Assembly: GCF_000172975.1 (NCBI RefSeq) | Contig: NZ_ABTR02000001.1 | Coordinates: forward strand, 906,501 to 970,500 | Source: Dethiosulfovibrio peptidovorans DSM 11002 | Lineage (GTDB): Bacteria > Synergistota > Synergistia > Synergistales > Dethiosulfovibrionaceae | DNA: 64,000 nucleotides | Reading direction: 5' to 3' | Shown: piece after piece, positions 25,959 to 34,824 of the stretch | How positions within the stretch are numbered: the stretch's first letter is position 1 | Layout: each line of letters opens with the position of its first letter | The notes under the pieces: generated by a model | Database searches by the model: none | What the model was told of the DNA's origin: nothing | Seen by the model: the letters and a program-made list of their open reading frames with translations, nothing else | Position numbers and translations under genes: made by a program

Positions 25959-26840
25959 GTGGCAACGCTGATACAACAGATAATCAACGGTCTTTCCCTG
26001 GGCTCCATCTACGCCCTCATAGCCGTCGGCTATTCTCTGGTTTATTCCATACTTATGTTTTCCAACTTCGCCCACGGCGGTTTTCTTATCATAGGTGGCT
26101 ATCTCTGTTATTTCGCCCTGAACTCGGCGGGGTTCAACATCTGGGTAGCCGGATTCGGAGCCCTAATAGGAGCGGGGTTCGCCGCCGTAGCGACCGAGAG
26201 ACTGACCTATAAACCCATAAGGGAGAGGACCTCGGTCACCCTTTATCTTCTTATAGCCTCGATGGGCATGAACATAGTCATCGAAAACATATTCGTAATA
26301 GTAGCGGGAGGACGGTTCAGAGCCCTGCCGCCTGTCATACCGACGACTCCGGTTCACCTCTTCGGAAACGCCACCACCAGCGCACTGGACCTGATATCGC
26401 TGGTGACGGCATTCGTCTTTCTGGGGGGGCTTCAGCTCTTCCTCACCAAGACGAAGTGGGGACTGGCGATCAGGGCGGCGGCCTGCGACCTAAGGGTAGC
26501 GGGATTGATGGGGGTCAACACCAGCAAGCTGATCTCCATAGTGTTCTTCGTCGCCGGGCTTCTGGCGGCTGTGGGAGGAATATTCCTCTCCGTCCGCTAC
26601 ACTCTGTACCCCCAGCTGGGAATGATCACCATAAAGGCCTTCGTGGCGGCGGTCATAGGCGGTCTTGGATCCCTTCCCGGAGCCGTCGTCGGCAGCCTGA
26701 TCCTGGGGCTTTCGGAGATGCTCACGGCTGGTTTTCTGTCCAGTCAGCTCAGAGACCTAGTGGTATTCTCGCTGCTTGTCATAACCCTCATAGTCCGTCC
26801 GACCGGCCTCTTCGGCAAAGACGTCAAGGAGAAGGTGTAG
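25959..26840 (+). CDS. livH: Branched-chain amino acid ABC transporter permease LivH
   Basis: 293 residues from the GTG at 25959, chosen because GAGGAGG is eight bases upstream; the longer frame would begin inside the terminator hairpin. It is a multi-helix permease with LivH landmarks: GLSLGSIYALIAVGYSLVYS near the N-terminus and IKAFVAAVIGGLGSLPGAV near residue 225. It forms half of the inner-membrane channel. Confidence 0.92.
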   Translation: MATLIQQIINGLSLGSIYALIAVGYSLVYSILMFSNFAHGGFLIIGGYLCYFALNSAGFNIWVAGFGALIGAGFAAVATERLTYKPIRERTSVTLYLLIASMGMNIVIENIFVIVAGGRFRALPPVIPTTPVHLFGNATTSALDLISLVTAFVFLGGLQLFLTKTKWGLAIRAAACDLRVAGLMGVNTSKLISIVFFVAGLLAAVGGIFLSVRYTLYPQLGMITIKAFVAAVIGGLGSLPGAVVGSLILGLSEMLTAGFLSSQLRDLVVFSLLVITLIVRPTGLFGKDVKEKV

Positions 26841-26842
26841 CC

Positions 26843-27703
26843 ATGTCAGCGTATGCCGAAGGTATTTTCATACTGTTGCTCATAAACGCCATAGCGGCCA
26901 TGGGAGTGTCGCTCCTCACGGGGTTCACCGGGATATTCACCCTCGGTCACGCGGCCTACCTGGCCCTGGGCTCCTACACAACCGCCATACTCACGCTGGA
27001 CTACGGCATCGCCTGGCTACCGGCAGTCCTGGCCGGTGGAATAGTCGCCATGGTAGTGGGCTATCTCATAGGACTTCCCACCTTGAAGCTCATGGGAGAC
27101 TACTACGCCATAGCCTCCATAGGTCTGGCGGAATCCATAAGGCTCATACTGGAAAACTGGCAGAGCCTGACCAACGGAGCCAGAGGTCTGGCCGGAATAG
27201 ACACCTTCACCACACTGCCTGTGGCGCTGTCGTTTTTCATAGTGATGGCGATAGTGGCGTTCTGTCTTATAAACGGACGGTTCGGCCGATCCCTCAAGGC
27301 CTGTCGGGACGACCACGTCGCAGCGGCTCTTCTCGGATTCGACGTGGCCAAGATAAGGGTAGCCAGCCTGTCCATATCGGCCCTCTACTGTGGCCTGGCC
27401 GGAGGGCTCTACGCCGGGTTCATATCCTTCATACAGCCCATGATGTTCGACATGCTCAAGTCCACCGAGATGACCGCCGTGGTGGTCTTCGGAGGTCTGG
27501 GCTCCATGAGCGGCTGTATCCTGGGAACGACGGTCATAACCATGGTCACCGAGCTGTTCCGACCTATCTCTCAGTACAGGATGCTAATCTACGGTCTGGT
27601 TCTGGTTCTGGTTATGGTCCTCCGTCCCGAAGGAATGATGGGACAGCACGAGATAGGAGGCCTTTTGAAACGACTTTTCAGGAGAGGCGGTGATCGCTCA
27701 TGA
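26843..27703 (+). CDS. livM: Branched-chain amino acid ABC transporter permease LivM
   Basis: 286 residues from the ATG at 26843, two bases after the livH stop; a longer in-frame extension lies wholly inside livH and is rejected. Helical, with GFTGIFTLGHAAYLALGSY near the N-terminus, the EAA-like loop RDDHVAAALLGFDVAKIRV, and VVVFGGLGSMSGCILG. It is the second channel subunit. Confidence 0.92.
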   Translation: MSAYAEGIFILLLINAIAAMGVSLLTGFTGIFTLGHAAYLALGSYTTAILTLDYGIAWLPAVLAGGIVAMVVGYLIGLPTLKLMGDYYAIASIGLAESIRLILENWQSLTNGARGLAGIDTFTTLPVALSFFIVMAIVAFCLINGRFGRSLKACRDDHVAAALLGFDVAKIRVASLSISALYCGLAGGLYAGFISFIQPMMFDMLKSTEMTAVVVFGGLGSMSGCILGTTVITMVTELFRPISQYRMLIYGLVLVLVMVLRPEGMMGQHEIGGLLKRLFRRGGDRS

Positions 27704-28470
27704 CCGCCATACTCGAACTGGACAACCTCAATAAGTTCTTCGGAGGCGTACACGCCGTCAGGGACGTGTCGTTCTCCCTGGAAAAAGGGGAGCTGGCCGG
27801 GCTCATAGGCCCCAACGGCGCGGGAAAGACCACCATATTCAACCTGATAACCGGCGTCTATCCCCTTGATTCGGGACATATCGTCTCGAACGGCAAGGAG
27901 ATCAACGGGCTGAGAACCTGCGACGCGGTCGGACTGGGAATAGCCAGGACATTCCAGAACCTGAGGCTCTTCAAGGGCTCCACAGTGCTGGAAAACGTCA
28001 TGACCGCCGGACAGAGACACCACCGCTACTCCTTCCTCGAAGCAGCCACCCATCTGGGGCGGTGGAAGAAGACGGAAAAGACCATTCGGGACGAGGCCAT
28101 GGAATACCTGGAAAAGGTAAACCTGGCCAAAGACGCCGACAGGATGGCCGGAACCCTTCCATACGGGCACCAGAGAAGGCTGGAGATAGCCAGAGCACTG
28201 GCCCTCAGACCCGAGCTTCTTCTGCTGGACGAACCCGCGGCGGGAATGAACCCGGAGGAGGTCCAGGCCCTGAACGGCCTTATAGTCGGAATACACAAGG
28301 AGTTCGACCTCACCATACTGGTCATAGAGCACCACATGGAGCTGGTGATGGAGATATGTCCTCACGTGGTCTGTCTGAACTTCGGTGCCGTCATAGCAGA
28401 GGGACCGCCGGAGGAGATACAGGGCAACCCGGAGGTCCTCAAGGCCTATCTCGGCGAGGAGGTGGAATGA
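27700..28470 (+). CDS. livG: Branched-chain amino acid ABC transporter ATP-binding protein LivG
   Basis: 256 residues. Walker A is GPNGAGKTTIFN, the signature is LPYGHQRRLEIARAL, and Walker B is LLLLDEPAAGMNPEE, with a following H-loop in ILVIEHHMELVM. The ATG overlaps the livM stop by four bases. It energises the LivHM channel together with LivF. Confidence 0.94.
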   Translation: MTAILELDNLNKFFGGVHAVRDVSFSLEKGELAGLIGPNGAGKTTIFNLITGVYPLDSGHIVSNGKEINGLRTCDAVGLGIARTFQNLRLFKGSTVLENVMTAGQRHHRYSFLEAATHLGRWKKTEKTIRDEAMEYLEKVNLAKDADRMAGTLPYGHQRRLEIARALALRPELLLLDEPAAGMNPEEVQALNGLIVGIHKEFDLTILVIEHHMELVMEICPHVVCLNFGAVIAEGPPEEIQGNPEVLKAYLGEEVE

Positions 28471-29198
28471 TGGACGGCAAGAAACCGCTTCTCTCGGTCA
28501 GAGGACTGGAGGTAAGCTATGGAGCCATAAAGGCGCTGCTAGGAGTGGACCTGGACGTTTACGAGGGAGAGATCGTCTCTGTCATAGGGGCCAACGGCGC
28601 CGGAAAATCCACCTTGATGAACGCCATTATGGGCGACGTGGCCAGACAGGCCGGAGAGGTATCCCTGGATGGCAAGCCTCTCTCCAGCAAAAGCTTTCAG
28701 GTTGTTCACCAGGGAGTGTCCCTCTCTCCGGAGGGACGAAAGGTATTCGCACCCCTGACGGTTGAGGAAAACCTCATGATGGGCGCCTTTCCCAGACAGG
28801 ACAGACTGGAGATACACCGAACCCTGGCCCATGTCTTCGAGCTATTCCCCAGGCTGGAGGAAAGACGGCAACAGTACGCTGGAACCCTCTCCGGCGGGGA
28901 ACAGCAGATGCTGGCCATAGGAAGGGCCCTCATGTCGACCCCAAGGGTGCTCCTGCTGGACGAACCGTCACTGGGACTGGCTCCCATAGTGATAAAGGAC
29001 ATTTTCAAGGAACTCAAGACGATAAACGAGGGTGGCATGACCATCCTGTTGGTGGAACAGAACGCCAGACAGGCTCTCATGCTGTCCCACAGGGCCTACG
29101 TCCTTCAGACCGGAAGGGTAATCATGGAGGGACCGTCGAAGGAACTCCTGGCCAATCCAGAGGTCGAGGCCGCCTACTTGGGAACGGGTCATCACTGA
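28470..29198 (+). CDS. livF: Branched-chain amino acid ABC transporter ATP-binding protein LivF
   Basis: About 242 residues. Walker A GANGAGKSTLMNAI, signature TLSGGEQQMLAIGRAL, Walker B VLLLDEPSLGLAP, and H-loop ILLVEQNA. Two consecutive ATGs (28467 and 28470) overlap the livG stop; the second is better spaced from GAGGAGG. A long upstream extension in the same frame lies inside livG and is rejected. It is the last gene of the operon. Confidence 0.94.
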   Translation: MDGKKPLLSVRGLEVSYGAIKALLGVDLDVYEGEIVSVIGANGAGKSTLMNAIMGDVARQAGEVSLDGKPLSSKSFQVVHQGVSLSPEGRKVFAPLTVEENLMMGAFPRQDRLEIHRTLAHVFELFPRLEERRQQYAGTLSGGEQQMLAIGRALMSTPRVLLLDEPSLGLAPIVIKDIFKELKTINEGGMTILLVEQNARQALMLSHRAYVLQTGRVIMEGPSKELLANPEVEAAYLGTGHH

Positions 29199-29227
29199 AA
29201 CCAGCATAAAAATCGATAAGCGCTATA

Positions 29228-29271
29228 AAAAGAGCCGAAAACCTCACATGCATGGGGTTTTCGGCTCTTTT
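29228..29271 (+). terminator. Intrinsic terminator of the liv operon
   Basis: A 16-bp perfect stem (29228-29243 with 29256-29271; core AGAGCCGAAAACC), whose 3' arm ends in CTCTTTT. It lies 30 bases after livF. Confidence 0.85.
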
Positions 29272-29368
29272 CGCTCAAAAAAAATTTTTTCACGATCCCT
29301 CCGACCTATCTTGTCGCACCTAATGGGTACAGTAGTGTAGACGACAACCTATTAAAGGAGGGAAGAAC

Positions 29369-29710
29369 GTGAATCGTACAGCTCAATTTCTCGATCCTTC
29401 CATCAAGAAAAATATAATCAAGGAACTATCCGAACTCTCCCGAGATATGGACTCCACGAAGGGTCCGCTCAGTGGCGTCATAAAATCTAAGATAGACCAC
29501 AAGATAGAGTACTTCCGCAAATGGATGTCCGGAGACATTCCGTCGGACTCGGGGCAAATATTGATGGAGACAGAGACCATGGAGCTACTGGTCGAGATAG
29601 CCATCAGGAACTGCCGCTCCAACCTTTCGGAGACGAGCTCGGATAGGATAAGAGAACGTTGCAGCAGGATATCCAGAACCGTGAGGCGTATAGCCGGGCA
29701 GACCCCTTAA
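29369..29710 (+). CDS. Small helical protein of unknown function
   Basis: 113 residues, charged and almost entirely helical by composition (SIKKNIIKELSELSRDM, METETMELLVEIAIRNC). No signal peptide, membrane segment or known motif is seen. The GTG start follows AAAGGAGGG by six bases, so translation is well supported. It sits two bases before a WYL regulator gene and probably shares its transcript; a role as partner or ligand-state reporter of that regulator is only a guess. Confidence 0.6.
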   Translation: MNRTAQFLDPSIKKNIIKELSELSRDMDSTKGPLSGVIKSKIDHKIEYFRKWMSGDIPSDSGQILMETETMELLVEIAIRNCRSNLSETSSDRIRERCSRISRTVRRIAGQTP

Positions 29711-29712
29711 AG

Positions 29713-30723
29713 ATGGGTAAAAGCACATCTTCCGCCAGAGCCGTGAGGCTGAACAACATAATGAGACAGCTTCTCTTCCACAGAGAGGTCGACGGAGATG
29801 CGTTGATGGAGGCCTCCTGCGCAAACACAAGGAGAACATTCGAGAGGGATCTTCAGTTCCTGCGAACCGAACACTGTGCAAACATAGTCTACGACCCTTG
29901 GAAAAAAAGTTACCGCTTAGAGAACAGGGGATCGTTCGTGCCGACCTTCCCGGTAAGCGAAAGGGAGGTGATGGGACTCATGGCGGGCATCAGGATGGCC
30001 GCTCATGTCCTTCCCTATCTGAAGGACGAGATGACGTCACTATGGAGCAGGATCAAGGCAGTTCTCCCAGAGGAACTGGCCCAGAAGGGAGAGGCTATAG
30101 GAGAGGCATCCGTATTGGCCCTACCGATAACTTCGCTGGACCCGAGAATCTTCGAGAGTCTCGTCGAGTCCATCAGGACCAAAAGAACGGTCAGACTGGT
30201 CTGCTCCACCGTCGAGACCGGCGATCTGATCGTATCGCCCTGGGAACTTTTCTTTCAGGGCGACTACTGGTACCTGTGGGGCAGCCACGACGACCGTCCC
30301 GAGGGATATACCTACCCCCTCCACGAGATAAAATCCCTGATCGTATGGGATAGGGATAATTACGCCACTCCTCCCGACGAAGGTATTTTATGTTCCGCTT
30401 GCTGGACCGGCCCTCCCGGAACGAGTCAACACGAGGTGAGCATACTGGTTCTGCCACCACTTTCCTCTGTGGTCAACGCCACGCTGTGGCACCCTACACA
30501 GAGGATAACCCGCCTGTCCAGAGACGCGGTTCTTCTAGAAGCCACTGTCGGGTCCAACGCCCTGGAGACGGTTGCCCGATGGATAATGGCGAGAGCCCCC
30601 CTGGCGGTACCGCAATCGCCGGAAAAGTTGGTGGACAAGGTGGAGAGAATGCTATGCGGTTTGAGGCGAAATATGGACAGAGACTACCAAGATCTCACCG
30701 ATCTGGGGGAGGCGGGAGACTGA
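29713..30723 (+). CDS. WYL-domain transcriptional regulator (first of tandem pair)
   Basis: 336 residues from the ATG at 29713, which immediately follows the upstream stop and suggests translational coupling (no clear Shine-Dalgarno). The N-terminus is a DeoR/HTH-11-like winged helix (RAVRLNNIMRQLLFH...TRRTFERDLQFLR). The middle WYL domain contains SPWELFFQGDYWYLWGSHDD, and the C-terminal WCX-like part ends with ALETVARWIMARAPLAV. WYL proteins are ligand-responsive regulators, often of DNA-damage or defence genes. The paralogue lies directly downstream. Confidence 0.85.
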   Translation: MGKSTSSARAVRLNNIMRQLLFHREVDGDALMEASCANTRRTFERDLQFLRTEHCANIVYDPWKKSYRLENRGSFVPTFPVSEREVMGLMAGIRMAAHVLPYLKDEMTSLWSRIKAVLPEELAQKGEAIGEASVLALPITSLDPRIFESLVESIRTKRTVRLVCSTVETGDLIVSPWELFFQGDYWYLWGSHDDRPEGYTYPLHEIKSLIVWDRDNYATPPDEGILCSACWTGPPGTSQHEVSILVLPPLSSVVNATLWHPTQRITRLSRDAVLLEATVGSNALETVARWIMARAPLAVPQSPEKLVDKVERMLCGLRRNMDRDYQDLTDLGEAGD

Positions 30724-30787
30724 TCCTCCGTAAAAGGCTAAAATAGTAACATATATGCTTGAACACAGAACGGAAAGGACCTTATCG

Positions 30788-31798
30788 ATGCCCAAAGAGA
30801 TCGGATCAAACAGGATAAAAAGGCTGAACTCCATAATGGAGAAACTCTGCTCCCGCACGGTACTCCCGGGAAAGGAGATCAGGGGAACCGCCGAGTCGGT
30901 CTCCGCCAGAACCCTACAGAGAGACCTCAGATATCTCAGAAACGAGTTCGGAGCCAACATCCTATACGATCCGTCCTCCGACTCGTACAGCCTAAAGAAC
31001 AGAGGAACCTTCGTGCTCCAGATACGGCTGAGGGAATCCCAGATAGAGGGACTGGCGGCCGGTATCAAGATGGCCTCCCATTTCCTTCCCCATATGGAAG
31101 AGGACCTGAAGGACCTCTGGGCCAAGATGGCATCCATATTGCCTCCAGACCTAGTCCGAAAGGGCGAGGCTCTCGGCCTAGCCTCGGTAGTCTCCACCCC
31201 GGTGTCGTCCATGGATCCCAGAACCTTCCACCTTCTGATAAAGGCGATACAGGAGGAAAAACCGGTCCGCTTTTCCTATCGATCGCCCTACGACGATAAC
31301 CCCGACGACAGAGACAGATTCGTATCTCCCTGGGGAGTCTTCTTTCAGGCCCACGCCTGGTACCTATGGGGAAGCCACCCCAAACTGCCCCAAGGGGCGA
31401 CATACCGCATATCCCGAATAGACAGGGCCCTCCTCTGGCCCAACACCGATTACGAAAGCCCTCCGGAAAATCAGGGTCTTTCCGACTACGCGTCCTCATG
31501 CTGGTACGCCTACAGAGGCGGAGAAGAGGTGGACGTTAAGCTCAGGATAGACCCGCCACTCTCCCGGGTCATACCGGAGACATCCTGGCATCCCAGCCAA
31601 ACCTTCGAGGAAAGAGACGACGGCTCCTCCACCATGACGGTCAGAATCCACGAAAACGCCCTGGGATCGGTGGCAAGGTGGGTCCTGGCCAGCGCGCCCT
31701 TCGTGACCGTCGAAAGCCCCTTAAAACTGGCGGATCAGGTGGAAAAGCTGCTTAACCGATTACAGGAAAAAACGACAACAAAAGTATTGCAAGACTAA
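30788..31798 (+). CDS. WYL-domain transcriptional regulator (second of tandem pair)
   Basis: 336 residues from the ATG at 30788, selected because GGAAAGGA precedes it at good spacing; an in-frame ATG eleven codons upstream lacks a site. Same architecture as the preceding gene: HTH (RIKRLNSIMEKL...SARTLQRDLRYLRNEFG), WYL core SPWGVFFQAHAWYLWGSH, and C-terminal ALGSVARWVLASAPFVTVES. The two proteins align end to end by eye, so they arose by tandem duplication and may act as a heteromer. Confidence 0.85.
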   Translation: MPKEIGSNRIKRLNSIMEKLCSRTVLPGKEIRGTAESVSARTLQRDLRYLRNEFGANILYDPSSDSYSLKNRGTFVLQIRLRESQIEGLAAGIKMASHFLPHMEEDLKDLWAKMASILPPDLVRKGEALGLASVVSTPVSSMDPRTFHLLIKAIQEEKPVRFSYRSPYDDNPDDRDRFVSPWGVFFQAHAWYLWGSHPKLPQGATYRISRIDRALLWPNTDYESPPENQGLSDYASSCWYAYRGGEEVDVKLRIDPPLSRVIPETSWHPSQTFEERDDGSSTMTVRIHENALGSVARWVLASAPFVTVESPLKLADQVEKLLNRLQEKTTTKVLQD

Positions 31799-31815
31799 CT
31801 TTTTGAGAGTAGAAT
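31787..31815 (+). promoter_or_regulatory. Promoter for the small membrane protein gene
   Basis: TTGCAA (31787-31792), a 17-bp spacer, then TAGAAT (31810-31815), overlapping the end of the second WYL gene and 32 bases before the next start codon. Confidence 0.55.
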
Positions 31816-31846
31816 CGGGGCATCTCGTGGAAAGACGGTGATTGAC

Positions 31847-32191
31847 ATGGGAAAGGAGCTGCTGCTCGACTCTCTTGCCTTCGGCCTCTTCGTGGTGTGT
31901 CCCAGGATGGCCGGAATGATGCACGTCATATCGGGGCAGGAAAGCCTGTCGATGATGAAGACCGTACTGGTCGGGACGCTGTTTTCCGTGCCTCTGTTGA
32001 TGCTGATGGTTTTGGTGTTCGGCAAGTTCGGAGTCTGGGGAGCTCTGGCGGTGTGCGTTCTGACCGATCTGGGAGCCGCTCTGGTGATGGGATCGGTGAG
32101 CCCCAGGGCCGGGGTTGAGACGGCCGTGATAGCCCTGTTCGTCATATTGGGAGTTAAGGTGGCACCGCTTATCTCAAGGGCTTTTTTCTGA
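31847..32191 (+). CDS. Small integral membrane protein, unknown
   Basis: 114 residues with three or four hydrophobic segments (LLLDSLAFGLFVV, MMKTVLVGTLFSVPLLMLMVLV, GALAVCVLTDLGAALVMG, AVIALFVILGVKVAPLIS). No catalytic or binding motif is seen. ATG 31847 is used; a GTG three codons earlier is possible. It has its own promoter and a strong terminator, so it is a single-gene unit. Confidence 0.6.
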   Translation: MGKELLLDSLAFGLFVVCPRMAGMMHVISGQESLSMMKTVLVGTLFSVPLLMLMVLVFGKFGVWGALAVCVLTDLGAALVMGSVSPRAGVETAVIALFVILGVKVAPLISRAFF

Positions 32192-32204
32192 CATCGAGTT
32201 AAAA

Positions 32205-32247
32205 GGCGGGCCCGGAATCGGGGAAACACCTCGATTCCGGGCCCGCC
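32205..32247. terminator. Bidirectional terminator
   Basis: A 16-bp perfect stem (32205-32220 with 32232-32247; GGCGGGCCCGGAATCG) between convergent genes. TATTTG follows on the plus strand and AAAA precedes it, giving UUUU for minus-strand transcripts. Confidence 0.85.
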
Positions 32248-32270
32248 TATTTGCTACGCCCAACCGGTTT

Positions 32271-32645
32271 CTAGAGTACGGCGGCTCCGAGTACCCGATA
32301 TATATCCTCTATGCTTGAATCCTTTTTGAACTCGTAGGTAAGAGGTATGTCCTGCCCTCTGACCCAGATCTTGAGCTCCGCGTCCAGATCGAAATGGCCG
32401 GCGCTCTCCTTGGAGAAACAGACTATGCTGCCGTATGGAACGGTCAGATAGGATACCTTTTTCCCGGTCATACCCTGTTTATCCATAACTATGAGCCTCT
32501 TGTCGGTGAAAACGAACATGTCCCTGACCAGCTTGTAAGCCGCCTGAACGTCCTCGCCCTCGATCAACATGGATGCGAACTCTTCCCGAACCTTTTCCAG
32601 ATCGGTCTCGGCAGCGTGCCCCATCAACCCTCTTATAAGTCCCAT
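32271..32645 (-). CDS. Bacterial PH-domain protein (bPH_1/DUF1696-like)
   Basis: 124 residues. The pattern LIEGEDVQAAYKLVRDMFVFTDKRLIVMDKQGMTGKKVSYLTVPYGSI is typical of the small bacterial pleckstrin-homology-like proteins, which assemble into rings; their role is unknown. No signal peptide or membrane segment is present. It is monocistronic, divergent from the DNA glycosylase gene. GAGGAGGA lies upstream of the ATG. Confidence 0.8.
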   Translation of the reverse strand: MGLIRGLMGHAAETDLEKVREEFASMLIEGEDVQAAYKLVRDMFVFTDKRLIVMDKQGMTGKKVSYLTVPYGSIVCFSKESAGHFDLDAELKIWVRGQDIPLTYEFKKDSSIEDIYRVLGAAVL

Positions 32646-32747
32646 GAGCGTCCTCCTCGAATAAAAACGATATAGGCCTTCTTATTCAGCCTTTACTACT
32701 CCAACATCATAAGCGATTATAGAACATCTGGAAGGGAGGTAACTCAA

Positions 32748-33386
32748 TTGGACGTAAGCTTCTACGAAAGACCCTGTTTTGCCGTAGCCAGAGAGCTTCT
32801 GGGATCCCTACTTGTGAGCTCAGCGGGAGGGGAATCGACGATCGGGAAAATAGTGGAGGTGGAGCCTTACGTCGGGGCCTACGACAGAGCATCCCACGCC
32901 TGGCCCATGAAGAGGACCCCCCGCACCGAGGCCATGTTCGGTCCCGGAGGGAGGGCCTATATATTCTTCGTCTACGGCATGCACCATCAGCTGTGCGCCG
33001 TGACAGGGCCGGAGGGAACGCCGGACGCTGTGCTGATAAGGGCTCTGGAACCCATCGAGGGGATCGACGTCATGACCCGTCGGAGAAATCAGCCCATGAA
33101 AAGGCTCTGCGACGGCCCAGGGAAGCTGTGCTCCGCTCTGGCGGTCACCTCCGAGCTGTACGGAATCGACCTGACCGACCCCTCGTCGCCCCTCACGATA
33201 ATGAAGGGAAATCCGATCGGAGACGACCGGATCCTGGCGGCCCCCAGGGTCGGTGTGGCCTACGCCGGACCATATGCCACGGTTCCGTGGAGGATGTATC
33301 TTAAGGACTGCCCTTGGGTCAGCGTGAAGGACCGCTCCGCCGTGCCCTACCAGTCGCTTCCGAAAAACACCTTCGGACCTAGGTAA
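32748..33386 (+). CDS. 3-methyladenine DNA glycosylase (AAG/MPG family)
   Basis: 212 residues, the usual length. Conserved elements are ARELLGSLLV at the N-terminus, IVEVEPYVGAYDRASHA with the catalytic glutamate, and MFGPGGRAYIFFVYGMHH for nucleotide flipping. CDGPGKLCSALAV completes the fold. It excises alkylated and deaminated purines to begin base-excision repair. The start is TTG after GGGAGGTAA. Confidence 0.92.
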   Translation: MDVSFYERPCFAVARELLGSLLVSSAGGESTIGKIVEVEPYVGAYDRASHAWPMKRTPRTEAMFGPGGRAYIFFVYGMHHQLCAVTGPEGTPDAVLIRALEPIEGIDVMTRRRNQPMKRLCDGPGKLCSALAVTSELYGIDLTDPSSPLTIMKGNPIGDDRILAAPRVGVAYAGPYATVPWRMYLKDCPWVSVKDRSAVPYQSLPKNTFGPR

Positions 33387-33480
33387 AAATTTAAAAGTCG
33401 AATTCGATATATGATCCTTACTACTAGGTCGAAAAGAAGAAAAATGATATCCTTCTCTCTAGAAAAAGGAGATGGTTGCC

Positions 33481-34824
33481 ATGTTGATCAACTTGACCCT
33501 AAACAATTTCAGACGTTACGAAAAGGCTCATTTTTGTTTTCACCCCAAGATGACCATTCTTGTAGGGGAGAACGGAAAAGGAAAGACGACCATCCTGGAT
33601 GCTATAGCCGTCATGTTAGGGACCTACTTTCAGGGCTCAAAAATAAAAACCGGCCAAAGTACCGTTAAAAAAGACGACGCCCGCCTGTTGTCCGTAGAGC
33701 TCGGTGGGCAGTTCAACCTTGAACCACAGGACGACGTGTTTATACAGGCCCGGTCGACGATCCGGAACGAAACCATAGATTGGATCAGAGAAATGGGAGA
33801 CAGAGGGGGAAAAGCCAAGGATATCGTCTCCATAGGAACTCAAGACCGAAAAAAAGCGGTTAAGGGGGAGCCCATCGATCTGCCTCTTTATCTGTATTAC
33901 GGCTCAGGGCGTCTATGGGATATACACAGGAACGTGAAGACGGGAAAACCTGGATCTCGATTGGACGCTTACAGATTCTGCCTCGATCCCAAGTCGGATC
34001 AGAAGGCCTTCGAAGAATGGTTCAAGAAACTGACGCTGGCGGAGCTTCAGAAAAAAAACAGCTTCAAAGGCCTCCAGACCGTTCGAAACACCGTTCTCCG
34101 GTGTATTCCTAATTCCAGCGATTTCTACCACGACGTAGAAAGAGACGAGCTTATCATCGTGACAGACGAGGGCCCCATGCCTTTCGATCATCTTTCCGAC
34201 GGTTACCGTAACATGGTGGCGATGGTGGCAGACATAGCCCATCGAGCCTCCAGGCTTAACCCCCACCTAGAGGAAAAAGCCGCCACAAGGACGAAAGGCA
34301 TCGTGTTGATCGACGAGATAGACCTGCACCTACATCCCAAGTGGCAGAGGCGGGTCGTATCCGACCTTCAGGAAGCGTTCCCGGAGATTCAGTTCATAGC
34401 CACCACCCATTCGCCGTTTATAATACAGTCCCTTGAGCCAGGACAGGTCATAGATTTGGAAGCAACCGAAGAAAAAGCAGAAAGAACCTGCGACACCGGG
34501 GAACAGGCCTCACCTGGCACGACCGCTCCATACTCCAACAGGTCTATAGAGGACATAGTCGAGGATATAATGGGGGTCGACATTCCTCAAAGAAGCGAGA
34601 GATATCAGAAGATGTACGATGTTGCAAAAGAATACTATAAAACATTACGAGAGGCCCGAGACGCCGATGAAACAAGGAAAAAAGAGCTTAAAGAAAAGCT
34701 CGATCGCCTAGCAGCCCCGTTCAGCGAAAACGTGGCCTACTACGCCTTTCTGGAAGCGGAACGGATAGCCGCCGGAGTCACATCCGAAGAGGAAAAACGG
34801 GAAGACAAAAAATGCGACCGGTAG
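33481..34824 (+). CDS. AAA/SMC-like ATPase, PtuA-type (Septu-like defence)
   Basis: 447 residues from the ATG at 33481; the ATG three codons earlier abuts its AAGGAG and is unlikely. The Walker A motif is ILVGENGKGKTTILDAI near residue 30. The signature-like region is PFDHLSDGYRNMVAMVADIA, and Walker B with its switch reads GIVLIDEIDLHLHPKWQ followed by QFIATTHSP. This is the RecF/OLD-like P-loop class used in PtuA, GajA and similar defence ATPases. The next gene encodes an HNH nuclease and overlaps by 13 bases, the arrangement of two-gene Septu systems. No reverse transcriptase is nearby, so it is not part of a retron. Confidence 0.82.
   Translation: MLINLTLNNFRRYEKAHFCFHPKMTILVGENGKGKTTILDAIAVMLGTYFQGSKIKTGQSTVKKDDARLLSVELGGQFNLEPQDDVFIQARSTIRNETIDWIREMGDRGGKAKDIVSIGTQDRKKAVKGEPIDLPLYLYYGSGRLWDIHRNVKTGKPGSRLDAYRFCLDPKSDQKAFEEWFKKLTLAELQKKNSFKGLQTVRNTVLRCIPNSSDFYHDVERDELIIVTDEGPMPFDHLSDGYRNMVAMVADIAHRASRLNPHLEEKAATRTKGIVLIDEIDLHLHPKWQRRVVSDLQEAFPEIQFIATTHSPFIIQSLEPGQVIDLEATEEKAERTCDTGEQASPGTTAPYSNRSIEDIVEDIMGVDIPQRSERYQKMYDVAKEYYKTLREARDADETRKKELKEKLDRLAAPFSENVAYYAFLEAERIAAGVTSEEEKREDKKCDR

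Noticed and set aside
26456-26842. Long N-terminal extension of LivM
   Set aside because: It lies inside livH in another frame. The ATG at 26843 follows AAGGAGAAGG and gives the standard LivM length.
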